Shown here: positions 26,468-37,800 of the stretch, piece by piece
Position numbering within the stretch: the stretch's first letter is position 1
Layout of the letters: every line of letters begins with the position of its first letter
DNA from: Trichinella spiralis
Taxonomy: Eukaryota > Nematoda > Enoplea > Trichinellida > Trichinellidae
Assembly (NCBI GenBank): GCA_000181795.3
Contig: CM012953.1
Coordinates: 9,598,893-9,662,892, forward strand
Length of the DNA stretch: 64,000 nt
Direction of reading: 5' to 3'
Translations under genes and position numbers: made by a program
Notes under the pieces: model-generated
Seen by the model: only the letters and a program-made list of their open reading frames with translations
What the model was told of the DNA's origin: nothing
Databases searched by the model: none

Positions 26468-26919
26468 ATGATCGAGACACCTGAATATACGGAAGATTCT
26501 GTTGTACCAAATAAGAAAAGCCGTGCGTGTGATGCTATCAGATTTGATTTAAAATATTGCTTACTTCAGAGTGATTGCGTCAGGAAGGTATGGTATCCCA
26601 TAAACTCTGATAAAATACACGAGTTGACATAAAGTTTGCTAAAATTGTTCAAGTAGAATAAGTGTAAAATGAAAATATTCTTCAACAACGTAATTCATGT
26701 TCACTTTTGGTTAAATTAGGAAAATAAAACACCTCGCGAATGTTTGAAATCTGGCAATGTTCCCGACGATTGCAAAGAGCTGTCACGCTTATTATTTGAA
26801 TGCAAACGCACAATGGTAATACAAAGGGTTTGTTTGGAAAAAGCACAATTCAGTTATTTGTTTTTGTCTGTTATTAGTTCGATCGTCGATGGCAATTTAA
26901 AGGTCGAATTGATTATTAA
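26468..26919 (+). CDS. COA5: Cytochrome c oxidase assembly factor 5 (PET191 family), 3 exons, 85 aa
   Basis: Small intermembrane-space twin-Cys protein needed for assembly of respiratory complex IV. Exons 26468-26587, 26720-26815 and 26878-26919, all phase 0. It has the family signature CLLQSDCV, then TPRECLK, FECKRTM and a basic aromatic tail FDRRWQFKGR. Cysteines are at 21, 31, 37, 48, 58 and 68, giving C-x9-C (21-31) and C-x9-C-x9-C (48-58-68). In human COA5 the 48-58 equivalent spacing is shorter, so four residues appear inserted here. No mitochondrial presequence, as expected for Mia40-imported CX9C proteins. The stop codon is only 27 bp from the TTC7 start on the same strand, suggesting a shared transcript. 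Confidence 0.93.
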
Positions 26920-26946
26920 TTGAATTTTACAAACCGCCTTGCAAAG

Positions 26947-29826
26947 ATGTCGAAGTTGAAAGGCAGCAAATTGATCAACGAAGTCGACGCGTGCAGAGTT
27001 GAAGGAAATTGGCAGCGAATTTTCGAACTGTATCCAACGATCAGCAGCAAAGGAAGCGGTTTGGAACATTTGAGCAAATTTTTGTCGGGCGAAGCAAATT
27101 TGGAATATTATTTGGAAAATGTTAAATTTGCCAACACGCCCGGCGACCAGCACGAACAACCTTTGCAAAAGGCGAAAAGTGAACTGTTGTCGGTGTTCGA
27201 TTTCGACGATCTCAAACCGGTGGTCACTTTCGAGGCCAATCTCCTTTTGGCCAAGTTGAATTATTGTTGTGGGAAATTCGACGACTCGGTGAGCGGCTTG
27301 AACAAGTCGAAATTGGAACAGGCGGACGTGGAATTTCAGAATCTGCGAACGTTGTATTTGGAAGCCGAAGCCTACGCGATCAAAGGCATGTGCTTGGAGA
27401 CGATCCCGCCGCAGAAGTTTTCAAACCGCCACCAAAAAATGGCTAGGGTGGAAAAAATTGCCTCGTGCTACATCAAATCACTTGAATTGGCACTCAGCTA
27501 TTTTCAGGTTTATTTTGCGCTTTTTCTTATTTTTTTTTCTTCATAGTTGAAGTTTCTCATAGAAAAAATATTTTCATTTGCCCTCTCTCTTTTCAGGAAT
27601 ATGCAAAATACATCGCATCGCGTCAGTCGATCCAATCGATTCAACAATCCAACAGCGCCCAACATGGGCAGAAAATTAGCGTGTTCATCGAGATCGCGCT
27701 CCAACGGGTACCTTTGGTTTTCATCAAGCACGGTCAGCTCGACCAGGCGGTCGAACAGTACCGGCGAATGATCAACGTTTTGGACTCGACCGCCATTGGT
27801 CACTACCAGTTGCAACAGGCTCTGTGCCGTCAACTGGCCGAAGTGCTCTACCGTGGCATAGTGGATTTTCGCTACCGACATCCGTATCCGGTGTCGTTGA
27901 GGATGGGCGAAATCGCGGCCGCCAGTTTTCTACCACTGCCTCCGTTGCCGTTTTTCGGCGAACTGTTGGCAGTATCGCCTTCCAAGTCGCATATGTTTGT
28001 CCCGTCCAATCGATTCGAGGAAATATTTCTGCTCTTGTCAATAAGCGAAATGATTGGACGAAGAGACGGTTGGCAGGAAAAGATGTCGGCCAGAAGTGTG
28101 CACAATATGTTGATTCAGTTGTTGGGTTCGTTGAGACAGTTTCGCCTGTTGGGCGACATGCTCTGCTCGGTGCTGCGACGTCAGACGGAGCAGGACCGCT
28201 ACTTGTGGCTTCAGTACGCGTTGTGCTCGTTTTCGGACCGGATGTTCGACCAGGCGATGTCGGCGATTCGACTTTGTCTGCAATTGAATACCGACAACAC
28301 CGCCGAGGCGGACTTGTTTCTGCTCGCTGCACGGATTTTTGCCGAAAATTTTGGCGCCTACGATCAGGTTGCAAACGTCCATGTGTACCTGCTTTTTTCT
28401 TTTACTGTTTTTGTTTTGCTCAGGCGATCGAAATGGCCGAAAGCGCGTATCGTTCCACTGACAACGTGCACATGAAAAGCCGATGCTTGTTGTTGGTAGG
28501 CCTGGCGATGAGTTTGAAAGTGGACAGTCGACCGAGCACCGTCCATTTGGACCGGTCGTCGATGACCAGACGACGTCCGGAAGCGGTGCTGACGGTTTTG
28601 AAACGCGCCGCCGTGCTCGATCCGTCGGATTACATGGCCGAATTCTATTTGGCTTTGGAGTACGCGTTCGATGGTCGTCTGGAGCTCGCCGAATGCCACT
28701 GCCGGCGCTCGTTCGCCCTTTGCCAAGATTCGCCGACCACAGCTTTTTTGTTGGCGTTGCTGCTGACGGCCAAGAATCGACTGGCCGAAGCGTTGCAGTT
28801 GGTCGATGAGGCGGTGGTCGAGCACCCGCGCCACAGCGCTCTGCTAGTGTTGAGGCTCAAACTGTTGGTCAAGCTGAGCCAAGAAGACGGCACTCAGTCG
28901 GCCACTGAGCGGTCTCTGTTCGCCGCCGCCAAGGAGCTGCTGATGTTGTGGAGAATTGTCCAGCAAGACCCGTTTCGCTCGCCCACGCCATCCGAGATGA
29001 AAGCACCGAGCAGCATCGGTGCTCAAGAACAACAACGCTGTCATCTGCTTGCCCATTCTACTGCTCATTTGTCTGCTGGTTCTGGGAGTTGTACTGGCGC
29101 TGGAAGTGAGTTTCGCTTCTTCTACTACAGTATATATCTATATATATACTGTTCGTTTCTTTGTTTTTACTTGCTTCTTCTTCTTTTCAAGATTACACCG
29201 ACCAAGGTGATCACGATTCAACTACTTTCACCGGACTGACTGGACCTGCTGCTGATGTCAGTGTCGTTGCCGCCGACTCCGGCGACACCAGTTCAGAGGA
29301 TCTGAGCTTGCACTTCAGCGAACTGAGCATGGGCGCTATGACTAATCAGGCGCGTCTCAGAGGCGAAGGCACCATTTGGCTCGAACTGGCGGAAATTCTT
29401 CTCCAATTGGGCATGGTCGACGAAGTGGAACAGTGCCTTGCCGAAGCGTACAACAGCTGCTGCTCGCAGACGTTTCAAATTCTCTACCTCAAGGGTAGAG
29501 TGTTTCACGTGCTCGAACAACTCGCCAACGCCAAAGCTTGCTACAAAACCACGCTCAGTTTGTTCGCCGGACACACGGCCGCCACCCGTCATCTCGCCTT
29601 GATATACCAAGCCGAAGGCAACTATTCCATGGCCGAGAAATTGTTGAGGGACGTGGTTCGCGCCGAGCCGGTAAACTTTGAAAATTGGTTCTCGTTGGCG
29701 GAACTGTTTTCCATCAGGCAGGCCAATGTCGAAGCGGCCGACTGTTTCGCTATCGCTTTGGATTTGTACCACAGTTCACCGTTGATACCGTTTTCCGTTA
29801 TACCGCGTACTTTGAAGCACCTTTGA
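26947..29826 (+). CDS. TTC7: Tetratricopeptide repeat protein 7 (PI4KA-complex scaffold), 4 exons, 882 aa
   Basis: In yeast and animals TTC7/YPP1 scaffolds PI4-kinase III-alpha with EFR3 and FAM126 at the plasma membrane for PI4P synthesis. Exons 26947-27507, 27597-28367, 28424-29105 and 29192-29826 join into 883 codons. Family blocks: EANLLLAKLNYC, LEAEAYAIKGMCLE, RQLAEVLYRG, LLLSISEMIGRRDGW, FYLALEYAFDGRLELAECH, and the C-terminal TPRs ending near SLAELFSIRQANVEAADCF. The final residues (PLIPFSVIPRTLKHL) match the conserved TTC7 end. A poorly conserved linker (about residues 645-700) spans intron 3. The sequence is GC-rich with C/G-ending codons. The Met is chosen because an in-frame stop region of COA5 precedes it. 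AATAAA at 29981-29986 ends the gene, convergent with XPR1. Confidence 0.94.
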
Positions 29827-30132
29827 AAATGAATGAATGGAATATTTTGCAAATATTAATTATGTATTTATTGAATTTATTGCACTGAGCTTTTGAATAT
29901 ATTTTTTATTTTCTGCGAGGAAAGTAAATTGGTCAGTCTGCTGCTGCTGCTATTGAGAAGGTGAATCGTGGGCAATCAGAAATAAAGTGTAAATTTTTCG
30001 ACGATAAAAGAAAAGCTAGACCAGCTAGCTAGTTATGTATCTGTAGCTTAAATTTTATGCTCACATGTACACAAATGAATATAAATACAATATTATTATT
30101 ATTATTATTTTAAAAATAAGAAAAAAAACAAT
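29827..30132. other. Convergent spacer TTC7 / XPR1
   Basis: 306 bp with the TTC7 poly(A) signal (29981-29986), a CTG run near 29940 and an (ATT)n run near 30092-30108. No gene. Confidence 0.65.
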
Positions 30133-32427
30133 TCATGGCTTAACGTTCGAATCCCCGGCAGCCGCCGGATCGTCCACGTCGACGAAACAGTTGTCGCTGC
30201 TGCATCCAGCGTACGCGTGCATGGTTTTCACGGCGGATTTCGGCTGTTTGCTATCCCCCGAGCCGCCGATGCGGAAGTGGGTGAACCGTTGACGTAGGCC
30301 GGCCGTGGTCCCTTTGGAGCCGTGTCTATTTTTGCCTCTCGACACGAGCGCTTTGAACTGTTCGTCGCGGTGCGAAACCCCATCCTCCTGGTCGACCATG
30401 CGGATCAGTTCTTCGACCTCGCCCTTGGTCAACGGCCGCAGCGAGATGTCGCGCACGGCTCGAAACTGGCCGCAGTTGTTCAAGTGTTCGTTTTCCAGGC
30501 GAAAATAGTTCCAGATGAATCGGCGCGCGCATTCCAAAGCAGCTGTGGTCGACAACAGCACGTCGGCTTCGGTTAGCCAAGCGTCGCCCAAGCTGACGTT
30601 CAATACCCAGGTGATTCGCAGGAAAAAATCCCCCAAAACGGCCAGATAATAGTAGGCGCGTCGACTGTAGACGAGCTGTTCGCGCAAATAGTGGTGCCGT
30701 CGGTCGAACAGACCCCAATCCATTTTCACATCCCAAGCGTACGTATAGCAGAAGGATACGCAGTTGGCGACGATCCACAGGTAGAAGAATGGACCGCCCA
30801 TGCGCTGGGTGGACATGTTGTAAGCGGCCTTGTGCATGGTATTCAACGCACCGAAGATGACGACAAAAAATGTCGTACTGTACTTGCCGGCGTTGAACAA
30901 GTGGGGGAAGGGTTGTTTCGAATCGCGATACCGTCTCAAGCACTGCAAGAAGCGTATCAAAGCCGGCAGAATAGCGATCAGCGGTCTTATGCCGTAGACG
31001 TTCGAACTGCAACGGTCCAACTGATGGCCGGTCATGTAGACGCCCCACGGTTGGGAATTTCGCTGCGATGAGCCGGTGCCGTTCAGGGAAGATTCGGCGA
31101 GCAGCATGCGCATACCGTTTCCGTAATCGACTTGTTTGACGTAGAAACAGATGAAATACTGCATGTCCAAGAATACCGTTACCAAACTGTTCATTTGATC
31201 GCCGAGCCAAAAATCGGGAAACGTGACAAAGTGCATGGGTGCGGTGAAACATTTGGCCAAGTGGGTGAGCAGCCAGCTTCTGGAACTGCGAAAGCTGCAC
31301 CGAAATGGATTGAACAGCCAAACCAAGCAGATCGCCAGCAACAGCAACGGATAAAGCAGCTTGGGCAAAAAGCCGACCGCGTCGGCATACAAATATCCGA
31401 CCACGGCCAGGGCGGTGATCAGCAAGAACATCGAACTCACTTCGAGCACTTGCTGGTAGGTGAGATGGCGCCGGGGATCGACTTCAAAAATCAGCACGTG
31501 GTTGACACCGTTGCGTTGCCAGCCGTACATGTTAACACCGACGAGGAAGATGTTGGCAAAAAGCAGCAAAAAGCCGCGAAACAACCGCACAGCTACCCAA
31601 CGCGGTTCGGTCGGCGAAGGGGCCAAGCAGACGGTGAACACAATGACCAAACAGAGAACCAAAAACGAACCGGTGTAGAAGCCCAGCCGGTACGTGGTCC
31701 AGGCGTGCTGTTTCTCGCTGAACGGCAACACGCGCAGTCGCTTCATCGCCGCCTGCCGGTCGCCGTCCATCAGTCGGTCAGTGAACGCTTGTTCGGTCAA
31801 TTGGATCAACAGGTCGATCTCCTTGTTGAGCAGAAATGGAGCCGTTTCGACATTGTTGGCACGCCAGTCGTTGCCGACCGTATTCTGCATCACTTTGTCG
31901 TGCTTTTTCAAAATTTTCCGGAAGCCGGTCGCGTTCAGCTGTTGGTAATTTTGCAGCAATATCAAACTCAAATAATATTCGCTGAACGCCTCGCGCAGTT
32001 GCTTCATCGTGCGGACATCGTGGTCGTGGTCGTCGTGGTCGCCATGGCCCCGCTGAATAGCCACCAGCCTGGCCAGTGACGGTCTGAACAGCAGCTTTTT
32101 GGAGCCGACTTTGAAACTGCGACCGTCGGCTTCGGGCTTGAGTGTTTGAAAGCGTTCGAGTTCGAATGTCAGCTCACGATGACGTTCCCGGGCTTCGGCC
32201 ATTTTCCTGTTGAAGAACAGTTCAATTTTCTTCAGCTCTTCCATGCAAAGTTCGAAAAATTCCTCGTCTCGCCGGTGCAAATAACGCTCCCGGCTGTGGG
32301 CGCTGGTCTCCGCCGCCGGCGCCGACTCGACCATCTCGTATAGCATCGCTTTCAACAGCTCGTACTGGATGTACTGCTTCCGCCATTCGGGAGTCAGATG
32401 TGTCGACAAATGTTCGGCGAATTTCAT
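30133..32427 (-). CDS. XPR1: XPR1-type SPX/EXS phosphate exporter, intronless, 764 aa
   Basis: Plasma-membrane inorganic phosphate exporter regulated by inositol pyrophosphates. The N-terminal SPX domain (residues 1-200) starts MKFAEHLSTHLTPEWRKQYI and includes YYLSLILLQNYQQLNATGFR and KILKKHDK, the lysine cluster that binds inositol pyrophosphate. A His/Asp-rich insertion (HGDHDDHDHD) lies within SPX. Several hydrophobic segments follow. The EXS domain has RFLQCLRRYRD, FPHLFNAGKYSTTFF, YTYAWDVKMDWGLFD and the end signature RRFIWNYFRLENEHLNNCG. The frame opens 21 bases upstream of this ATG, but homology sets the start at MKFAEHLS. A 2.3-kb coding region with no intron and GC-rich codons is exceptional here and hints at retroposition. 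The tail beyond the EXS domain is Ser/Gly-rich and variable. Confidence 0.96.
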   Translation of the reverse strand: MKFAEHLSTHLTPEWRKQYIQYELLKAMLYEMVESAPAAETSAHSRERYLHRRDEEFFELCMEELKKIELFFNRKMAEARERHRELTFELERFQTLKPEADGRSFKVGSKKLLFRPSLARLVAIQRGHGDHDDHDHDVRTMKQLREAFSEYYLSLILLQNYQQLNATGFRKILKKHDKVMQNTVGNDWRANNVETAPFLLNKEIDLLIQLTEQAFTDRLMDGDRQAAMKRLRVLPFSEKQHAWTTYRLGFYTGSFLVLCLVIVFTVCLAPSPTEPRWVAVRLFRGFLLLFANIFLVGVNMYGWQRNGVNHVLIFEVDPRRHLTYQQVLEVSSMFLLITALAVVGYLYADAVGFLPKLLYPLLLLAICLVWLFNPFRCSFRSSRSWLLTHLAKCFTAPMHFVTFPDFWLGDQMNSLVTVFLDMQYFICFYVKQVDYGNGMRMLLAESSLNGTGSSQRNSQPWGVYMTGHQLDRCSSNVYGIRPLIAILPALIRFLQCLRRYRDSKQPFPHLFNAGKYSTTFFVVIFGALNTMHKAAYNMSTQRMGGPFFYLWIVANCVSFCYTYAWDVKMDWGLFDRRHHYLREQLVYSRRAYYYLAVLGDFFLRITWVLNVSLGDAWLTEADVLLSTTAALECARRFIWNYFRLENEHLNNCGQFRAVRDISLRPLTKGEVEELIRMVDQEDGVSHRDEQFKALVSRGKNRHGSKGTTAGLRQRFTHFRIGGSGDSKQPKSAVKTMHAYAGCSSDNCFVDVDDPAAAGDSNVKP

Positions 32428-34825
32428 CTCCACCCACTTTAATCCCAAATCAGTCAGTCGACAATAAGAAACTTGACTCTTTGTCGAATTGGAATTCTTT
32501 TTTATTCAACTTTAAGAAATAAATGAATCAATCAACAATTGTATTTGTGTTTTGCTTTGCTCAGATTTTTAGTGATGACAAAATCACTTTTTAAAAAAAT
32601 ACACCGACATCCCGTTAATAAACCCGTTTTGTCCAATTCTATTGTCCTCAAAACAAACAAACAAACGAACAAAAATGGGCCATTTCCGTTGTATAGTTAT
32701 GAAATATTGCCCAACAGCATCTCCATTCATTTCCTTCAAAAGCAGAATTTGTTCATGATTTATTTTACATATAACCAAACAATTTATTTTATTAAAGACG
32801 CACACATACACACAAACACCTAAGAAACACTCTCTCAAAAGTATTAAAAGCACCTGACAAACGAAAAAAAAAATCTCTAAAATTCACAGATTCACACATT
32901 TAATTTAACACAACCAAAGACAAAACATGTTCATTTCAACATACCGATTGGATAAATTACTAAACTGTTGAAATAATGGACTTGTACAAAATGAAACTTC
33001 ACTGCACCTGAAATACTGGAATGAAAAATTTATAGGAGCTTGGTTTTTGAAATTTTCTGAAAACCTGCCAAATGCAAACATACCAATTCAGCGAACAATC
33101 CCAAACCTGAACTTCACTTCGAAAGTCAACTTTGAAGACAATGTGCTGGAACAAATCGCATCCACAAACACAAAACTGCTTCAAACGTATAAACTGATCA
33201 CCTTCACTATCATAGCGCAACGACAGTTTTGCTCACTTTCGCCACCATAATTTATCACCATGGAAAAACACACAAATCAATTTCATTGTCGATAAAACTG
33301 AAAACATTATTTTGAAGACAAATAAGATTAGCAAATTTGAAATTCAACTAAACTCAGTACAACTGTAAACAAATATGAAGCTTTTTTATCACAATAATAA
33401 AATAAACTGAAAATTGCATTTTTTCTGAAACGGAACAGCAAAAGTTCGACATGAAAAAAATAATTAAATTATGCATCGAATTAAATTTTCAAATATAAAG
33501 TTTGAATTAAAAAAATTCATATACACTAGAAAATCAATGTATAAAAATATTAGCAATGAATGCTTTGCAACAGTCGACTAATTGCAACAATTGCAAAATT
33601 AATAATTAAGAAACATTACAGTAATATTTTTTCGAAAATCACGTTACACTTACTGTAATAGCATGATGTGTGAAAGATTTGAAATGTTTTTGAGTGTCAG
33701 TTTTTGAAAAAAATTTGCTGAAAATATTATGTAATTTAAATATTGCTTTATGATTTATTTTGTAATATAAGCATATGCGGATATAAAATTGCTACTAAAA
33801 TTGCATTATGTATGGTATAAATTAAATGATTCAGTTTCTTTAAAAATGAATTCAACTGTCTGAAAGTTTAATGTAACGTATTTTATGTGCTTATTTTTCC
33901 TTAGTGAAATAATTTTCGTCATCAAACAATTTATAATTGAACTTTTAATTATTATTATTTGTACTTTTTGAACAAATGAGCAAAACATTTACATATAATT
34001 TATAGTTTGATATTCTACAGCGAAACGTATTATATGCACTGTAAATTATCTTTAAAAAAATTCAGAAAATTATTTTAAAATATTTGAAATTATATTTTCT
34101 GATTAATCTTCTGAGCTGATTTTTTTTAAAACGTACGCTTCAAAAAGTCAACTTATTCTTATTGGTTCTAAGTTTTTTGAGCATCTTACATTCAGTTTTG
34201 AAATTCTTGTTTTATGTTTTATTTGTCTTGTGTCTATAAAACGTTTCAGTTTGCAATAATGAAGAAACAGTTTTGTTAGTATTCGTCAGCAATTGTGAAT
34301 AGTAGCATAGAATACGCTTTTCTTGTTGGATTATTGAATAAATAGTTTGTAAGTGCAAACATTTGTTTATTCACCAAGTAGCATTTATTACACTTATGCA
34401 TACAAAGCTTAAACGTGACTATTTTATATTGAGCTCCGATCCTCTGCTTTTATATTTTATGAAATAGCTGAGAAGTTGAGATACGTTCTCAGCTATTTAT
34501 TGATGATTGTAGTACAAAGAAAAGTCATCGCTTAACTGTTCAGCTGCATAGGAGCAGCCAGTATCAGCAGGTAAATATTTTTCTGCTACGGAAGCTATTA
34601 TTTCTCATCATGAAACTAAATTATATTTGTGTCGCAAAATTTCAAGTACATTTTTACATTGCGACAGTCTTCTCAAAGAAAATTTAGCTTTTCACGAATT
34701 AAAATGCAAAAAACGTAGGTAATTTGCCTATAAGTTTGCCTTTATTCTTGTGCAAACGACAGATGCACAATAATGCATTAAAAAAAACTTTGAAAATTTT
34801 TTATTTTGTGAATGGTAAAAACATG
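32428..34825. other. 2.4-kb intergenic region between XPR1 and acn-1
   Basis: Upstream DNA of XPR1 (-) and 3' flank of acn-1 (-). AT-rich. Notable items are the reverse-strand AATAAA candidates at 34741-34746 and 34800-34805 for acn-1, and a hairpin at 34462-34498. No convincing coding frame. Confidence 0.6.
34462..34498. repeat. Perfect 13-bp inverted repeat, 11-nt loop
   Basis: AAATAGCTGAGAA, an 11-base spacer, then TTCTCAGCTATTT. It lies beyond the likely acn-1 poly(A) sites. Too short for a microRNA precursor; could be a cruciform, a protein-binding palindrome or an RNA hairpin if transcribed. Confidence 0.75.
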
Positions 34826-37800
34826 TTAAAAAGTTGTGTACATTTTAAAGTGCACAAGACAGAACAGTACACCTGAGAAGATGGACAACCATTTCCATTG
34901 CATTGAAGAAGTGCTACCATTTATATCGTTTGACTCTAAAGTATTTATAATTAATTAACAAACAAATAATTTTCAATATTAAGAAATATTTCAAATATCA
35001 TACGTAACAATAAATGTTACCATTTAAAAAAATGGTAATATTATTTTACCTTCTTGAGATGAAGTGCTCTCTTCCGTAACTAATTCTTCTTTAATAAGGT
35101 CTAATTGAAATCCTTCACCTCCGGGACCAAAACCAACCATAGTTGGATCATCTGAAATGCATACTTTTGTAACATTTTTACAAATATATTAATAAAACCA
35201 TCTGTTTTATATTTGCATAAATTGAAAAAAAATTTATAAAAGCATTAAAAAATGCATAATTAAAATATTAAACTAATATTTAATGTAACGCGAAACTATT
35301 TCTTTTTTGTTGTTAAATTCTTTAACGAAACAAAAATTAATGCAACAAACTGAATGTAAATTATTGTGTAAAAAAGCTTCAAGAATGCACATTTTGTGAA
35401 AGCTATTAAACATTTCATAAAAGATTTGTATATGTATATATTATTCCTTTTAAATTTAATAATCAATTATTTATACTTACTTGGCAAGCAAGTCTGATAC
35501 CATGGTACAGAGTTGGGTGGACAGACGCATACAGTTCCATTGCAAGTGGAGTCTGCCAAGCATTGCTGTCCTTGACTACAATCCTCACCCGGAAAAGCAA
35601 TTCCTAAAATAATTATAAATTATGATAAACTGAAGTAATGGTAAAATTAAATAATCAAGCTAATCAGTATGCTTGGATATAAAAAATGCATTTTTTGATG
35701 AGCATATCCATAAATAACGGATCTTTTTTTAACGCAATTCCCTAATATCAAATTACATAATTTATGATATTTTTATAATTATTAAACTAACCTTCTAAAT
35801 CTGACACGCTGTGAGCGTTGTTTTTTATATCTCCAACTGGAAGTTTCTTGGAAATATTTTTTGCCAAAGTTATCTCTGCTTCGTTAAACTGATCAGGATA
35901 TTCATTCCAGCCAATTGTTTCACCGGTTTCTGCATTTGTTTTAACCAACCACTGGATTAATGGTTCCATGTATTCCATCATTGCAGCGCCAGAAATCTCT
36001 TCACTACCAGAAAGAATTTTAAGGACATCAGTCCAATTCTCTGAAGCTCCCAATTTCATTGCTGATCTAAAATTATTGATGAATGTTGTTTCAGTTATGG
36101 AAACATTTAATATTCATTGCATGTGATATATATGGACTATAGAAATATAAATGTGAAATCCAAATTTGATTATTGCAGTCATGAAGTGCTAGCTTACATG
36201 AGCTTTTCACCGGCTAGTTTTCCTTCAAAAAAATGACAGCGGTGAAGTGGCCCTTGATAACCAATAGCTGAGCATAATCCTTTCAAAACTTGGAATTGAA
36301 TCACGTAACCAATGACATTGCTAAATAAAACAAATCTAAATCTAGATAAGCCTCAATGATAAAATAATAACTGAACACTTGCCTTGAAAAAGGAAGATTT
36401 TGTGCTATTTGATAATTTGAACCAGGATCAAAATCATTGCTGTCTCGTCGAGCTGGAGATTTTACTCCTTGATATTTCATTCTAAAATGCCATCAGTGCT
36501 TAAAAATCTCTTTACTGCATCATGTTTTATAATTCCACGTATGCTTATTTTAGAATTAAATACTGCAACAAATATGCATTTGCCCAATTTGCTAAAATAA
36601 TATTCATTCGTAATTTTACCATTTCACTTTTAGCAATTTAAATCAAAGTAAATGAGATAGAAAACGCCAGTATTTGAAGGATCTCATGTTGATATTTTCA
36701 TCATTCTTATTAAATATTGCAAATAACCAATGATTTAATTACAGCGGCAACATTTGTGTTATCAATGATTATGCCACTTACCTATATTCCCACCATTTTT
36801 CATTCATATTGGTTGCATCTATATCACCACTAAATAGACTCCATCTCCATTTATCTGCCAACACTCCGTATGGAATGAAAGCCACTTCGCGTAAAGCAAT
36901 ATTATACAAATAATTGATTGTTTTTTCTTAAAATGAAACTTTGCTGATTTATTCCAAAATAAATATTTTTCTGATTTACCTTGACTATTTTCCAAATCAG
37001 GAAGAATACCGACAGAATGCATGAAATCTTCAGAACTGACAGATAATGCTAAAGCATTAGTCAATGCATAACTGATTGCAGGATTTGCTGCTTCTCTGAA
37101 TGATATCGGCTGCTCTTTGTAAGCGATTTGATAATATGTACTTGTCATCTGGCGTATTAATTGTATAAAATCTTCCCACGTGACTTGTGCGCACATTTTT
37201 ATTCTAAATTTAACTGATTAAAATTATATAACTGAGTAAAATATATTTTGGAATCCTTACTGATTTTGCAAAAATATGCAATTTCATACTTTTATTAATG
37301 AATATTACTTAGATAAAGAAAGATAAGTTTAATAAAACTATTTTTTCATTTTGTTTTACATTTTAATTAAGAAATTTTCTTTTTTACTATTCAGGAATTT
37401 CGAATTGCATATTTTCAAATAAAAATACATTGAGCAACAGTGATAATCAGTTCCACGAACATTTTAGTACACATTTTTAAATTTCAAAATGAATTGAAAC
37501 AAGATTAGCATTTACCTAAAATCCTTTTGGTTTTTGAAATCAAATGCAGCAGGATAGCAAACCATGTCTCTGTCATTTGGTCTAACAAATATTGAATAAT
37601 CCCAAAAACTTTTCGGTAATCGACCAAATCCCATAGAAGTAAATAACTTCTCAGCTGTTCGAACCATCTTTTCAACTGTGTAATTCTGAAAATTAACATT
37701 CAAGTTTAATTGCTAAAATAATATTGTTACTGCATATACCAGGCTTTTTAAATGGTAATTTACGTCCAGTGGATGATGTTCAGGATAAGGAACACTGTCT

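Noticed and set aside
29019-29105. Hydrophobic transmembrane-like frame inside TTC7 exon 3 (AVICLPILLLICLLVLGVVL)
   Set aside because: It is in a different frame from the TTC7 coding sequence, which is open through this exon and splices in phase to exon 4. TTC7 proteins have no membrane span.
30305-32343. Long plus-strand ORFs opposite XPR1
   Set aside because: They are antisense shadows of the GC-rich XPR1 coding sequence with no recognisable domains.
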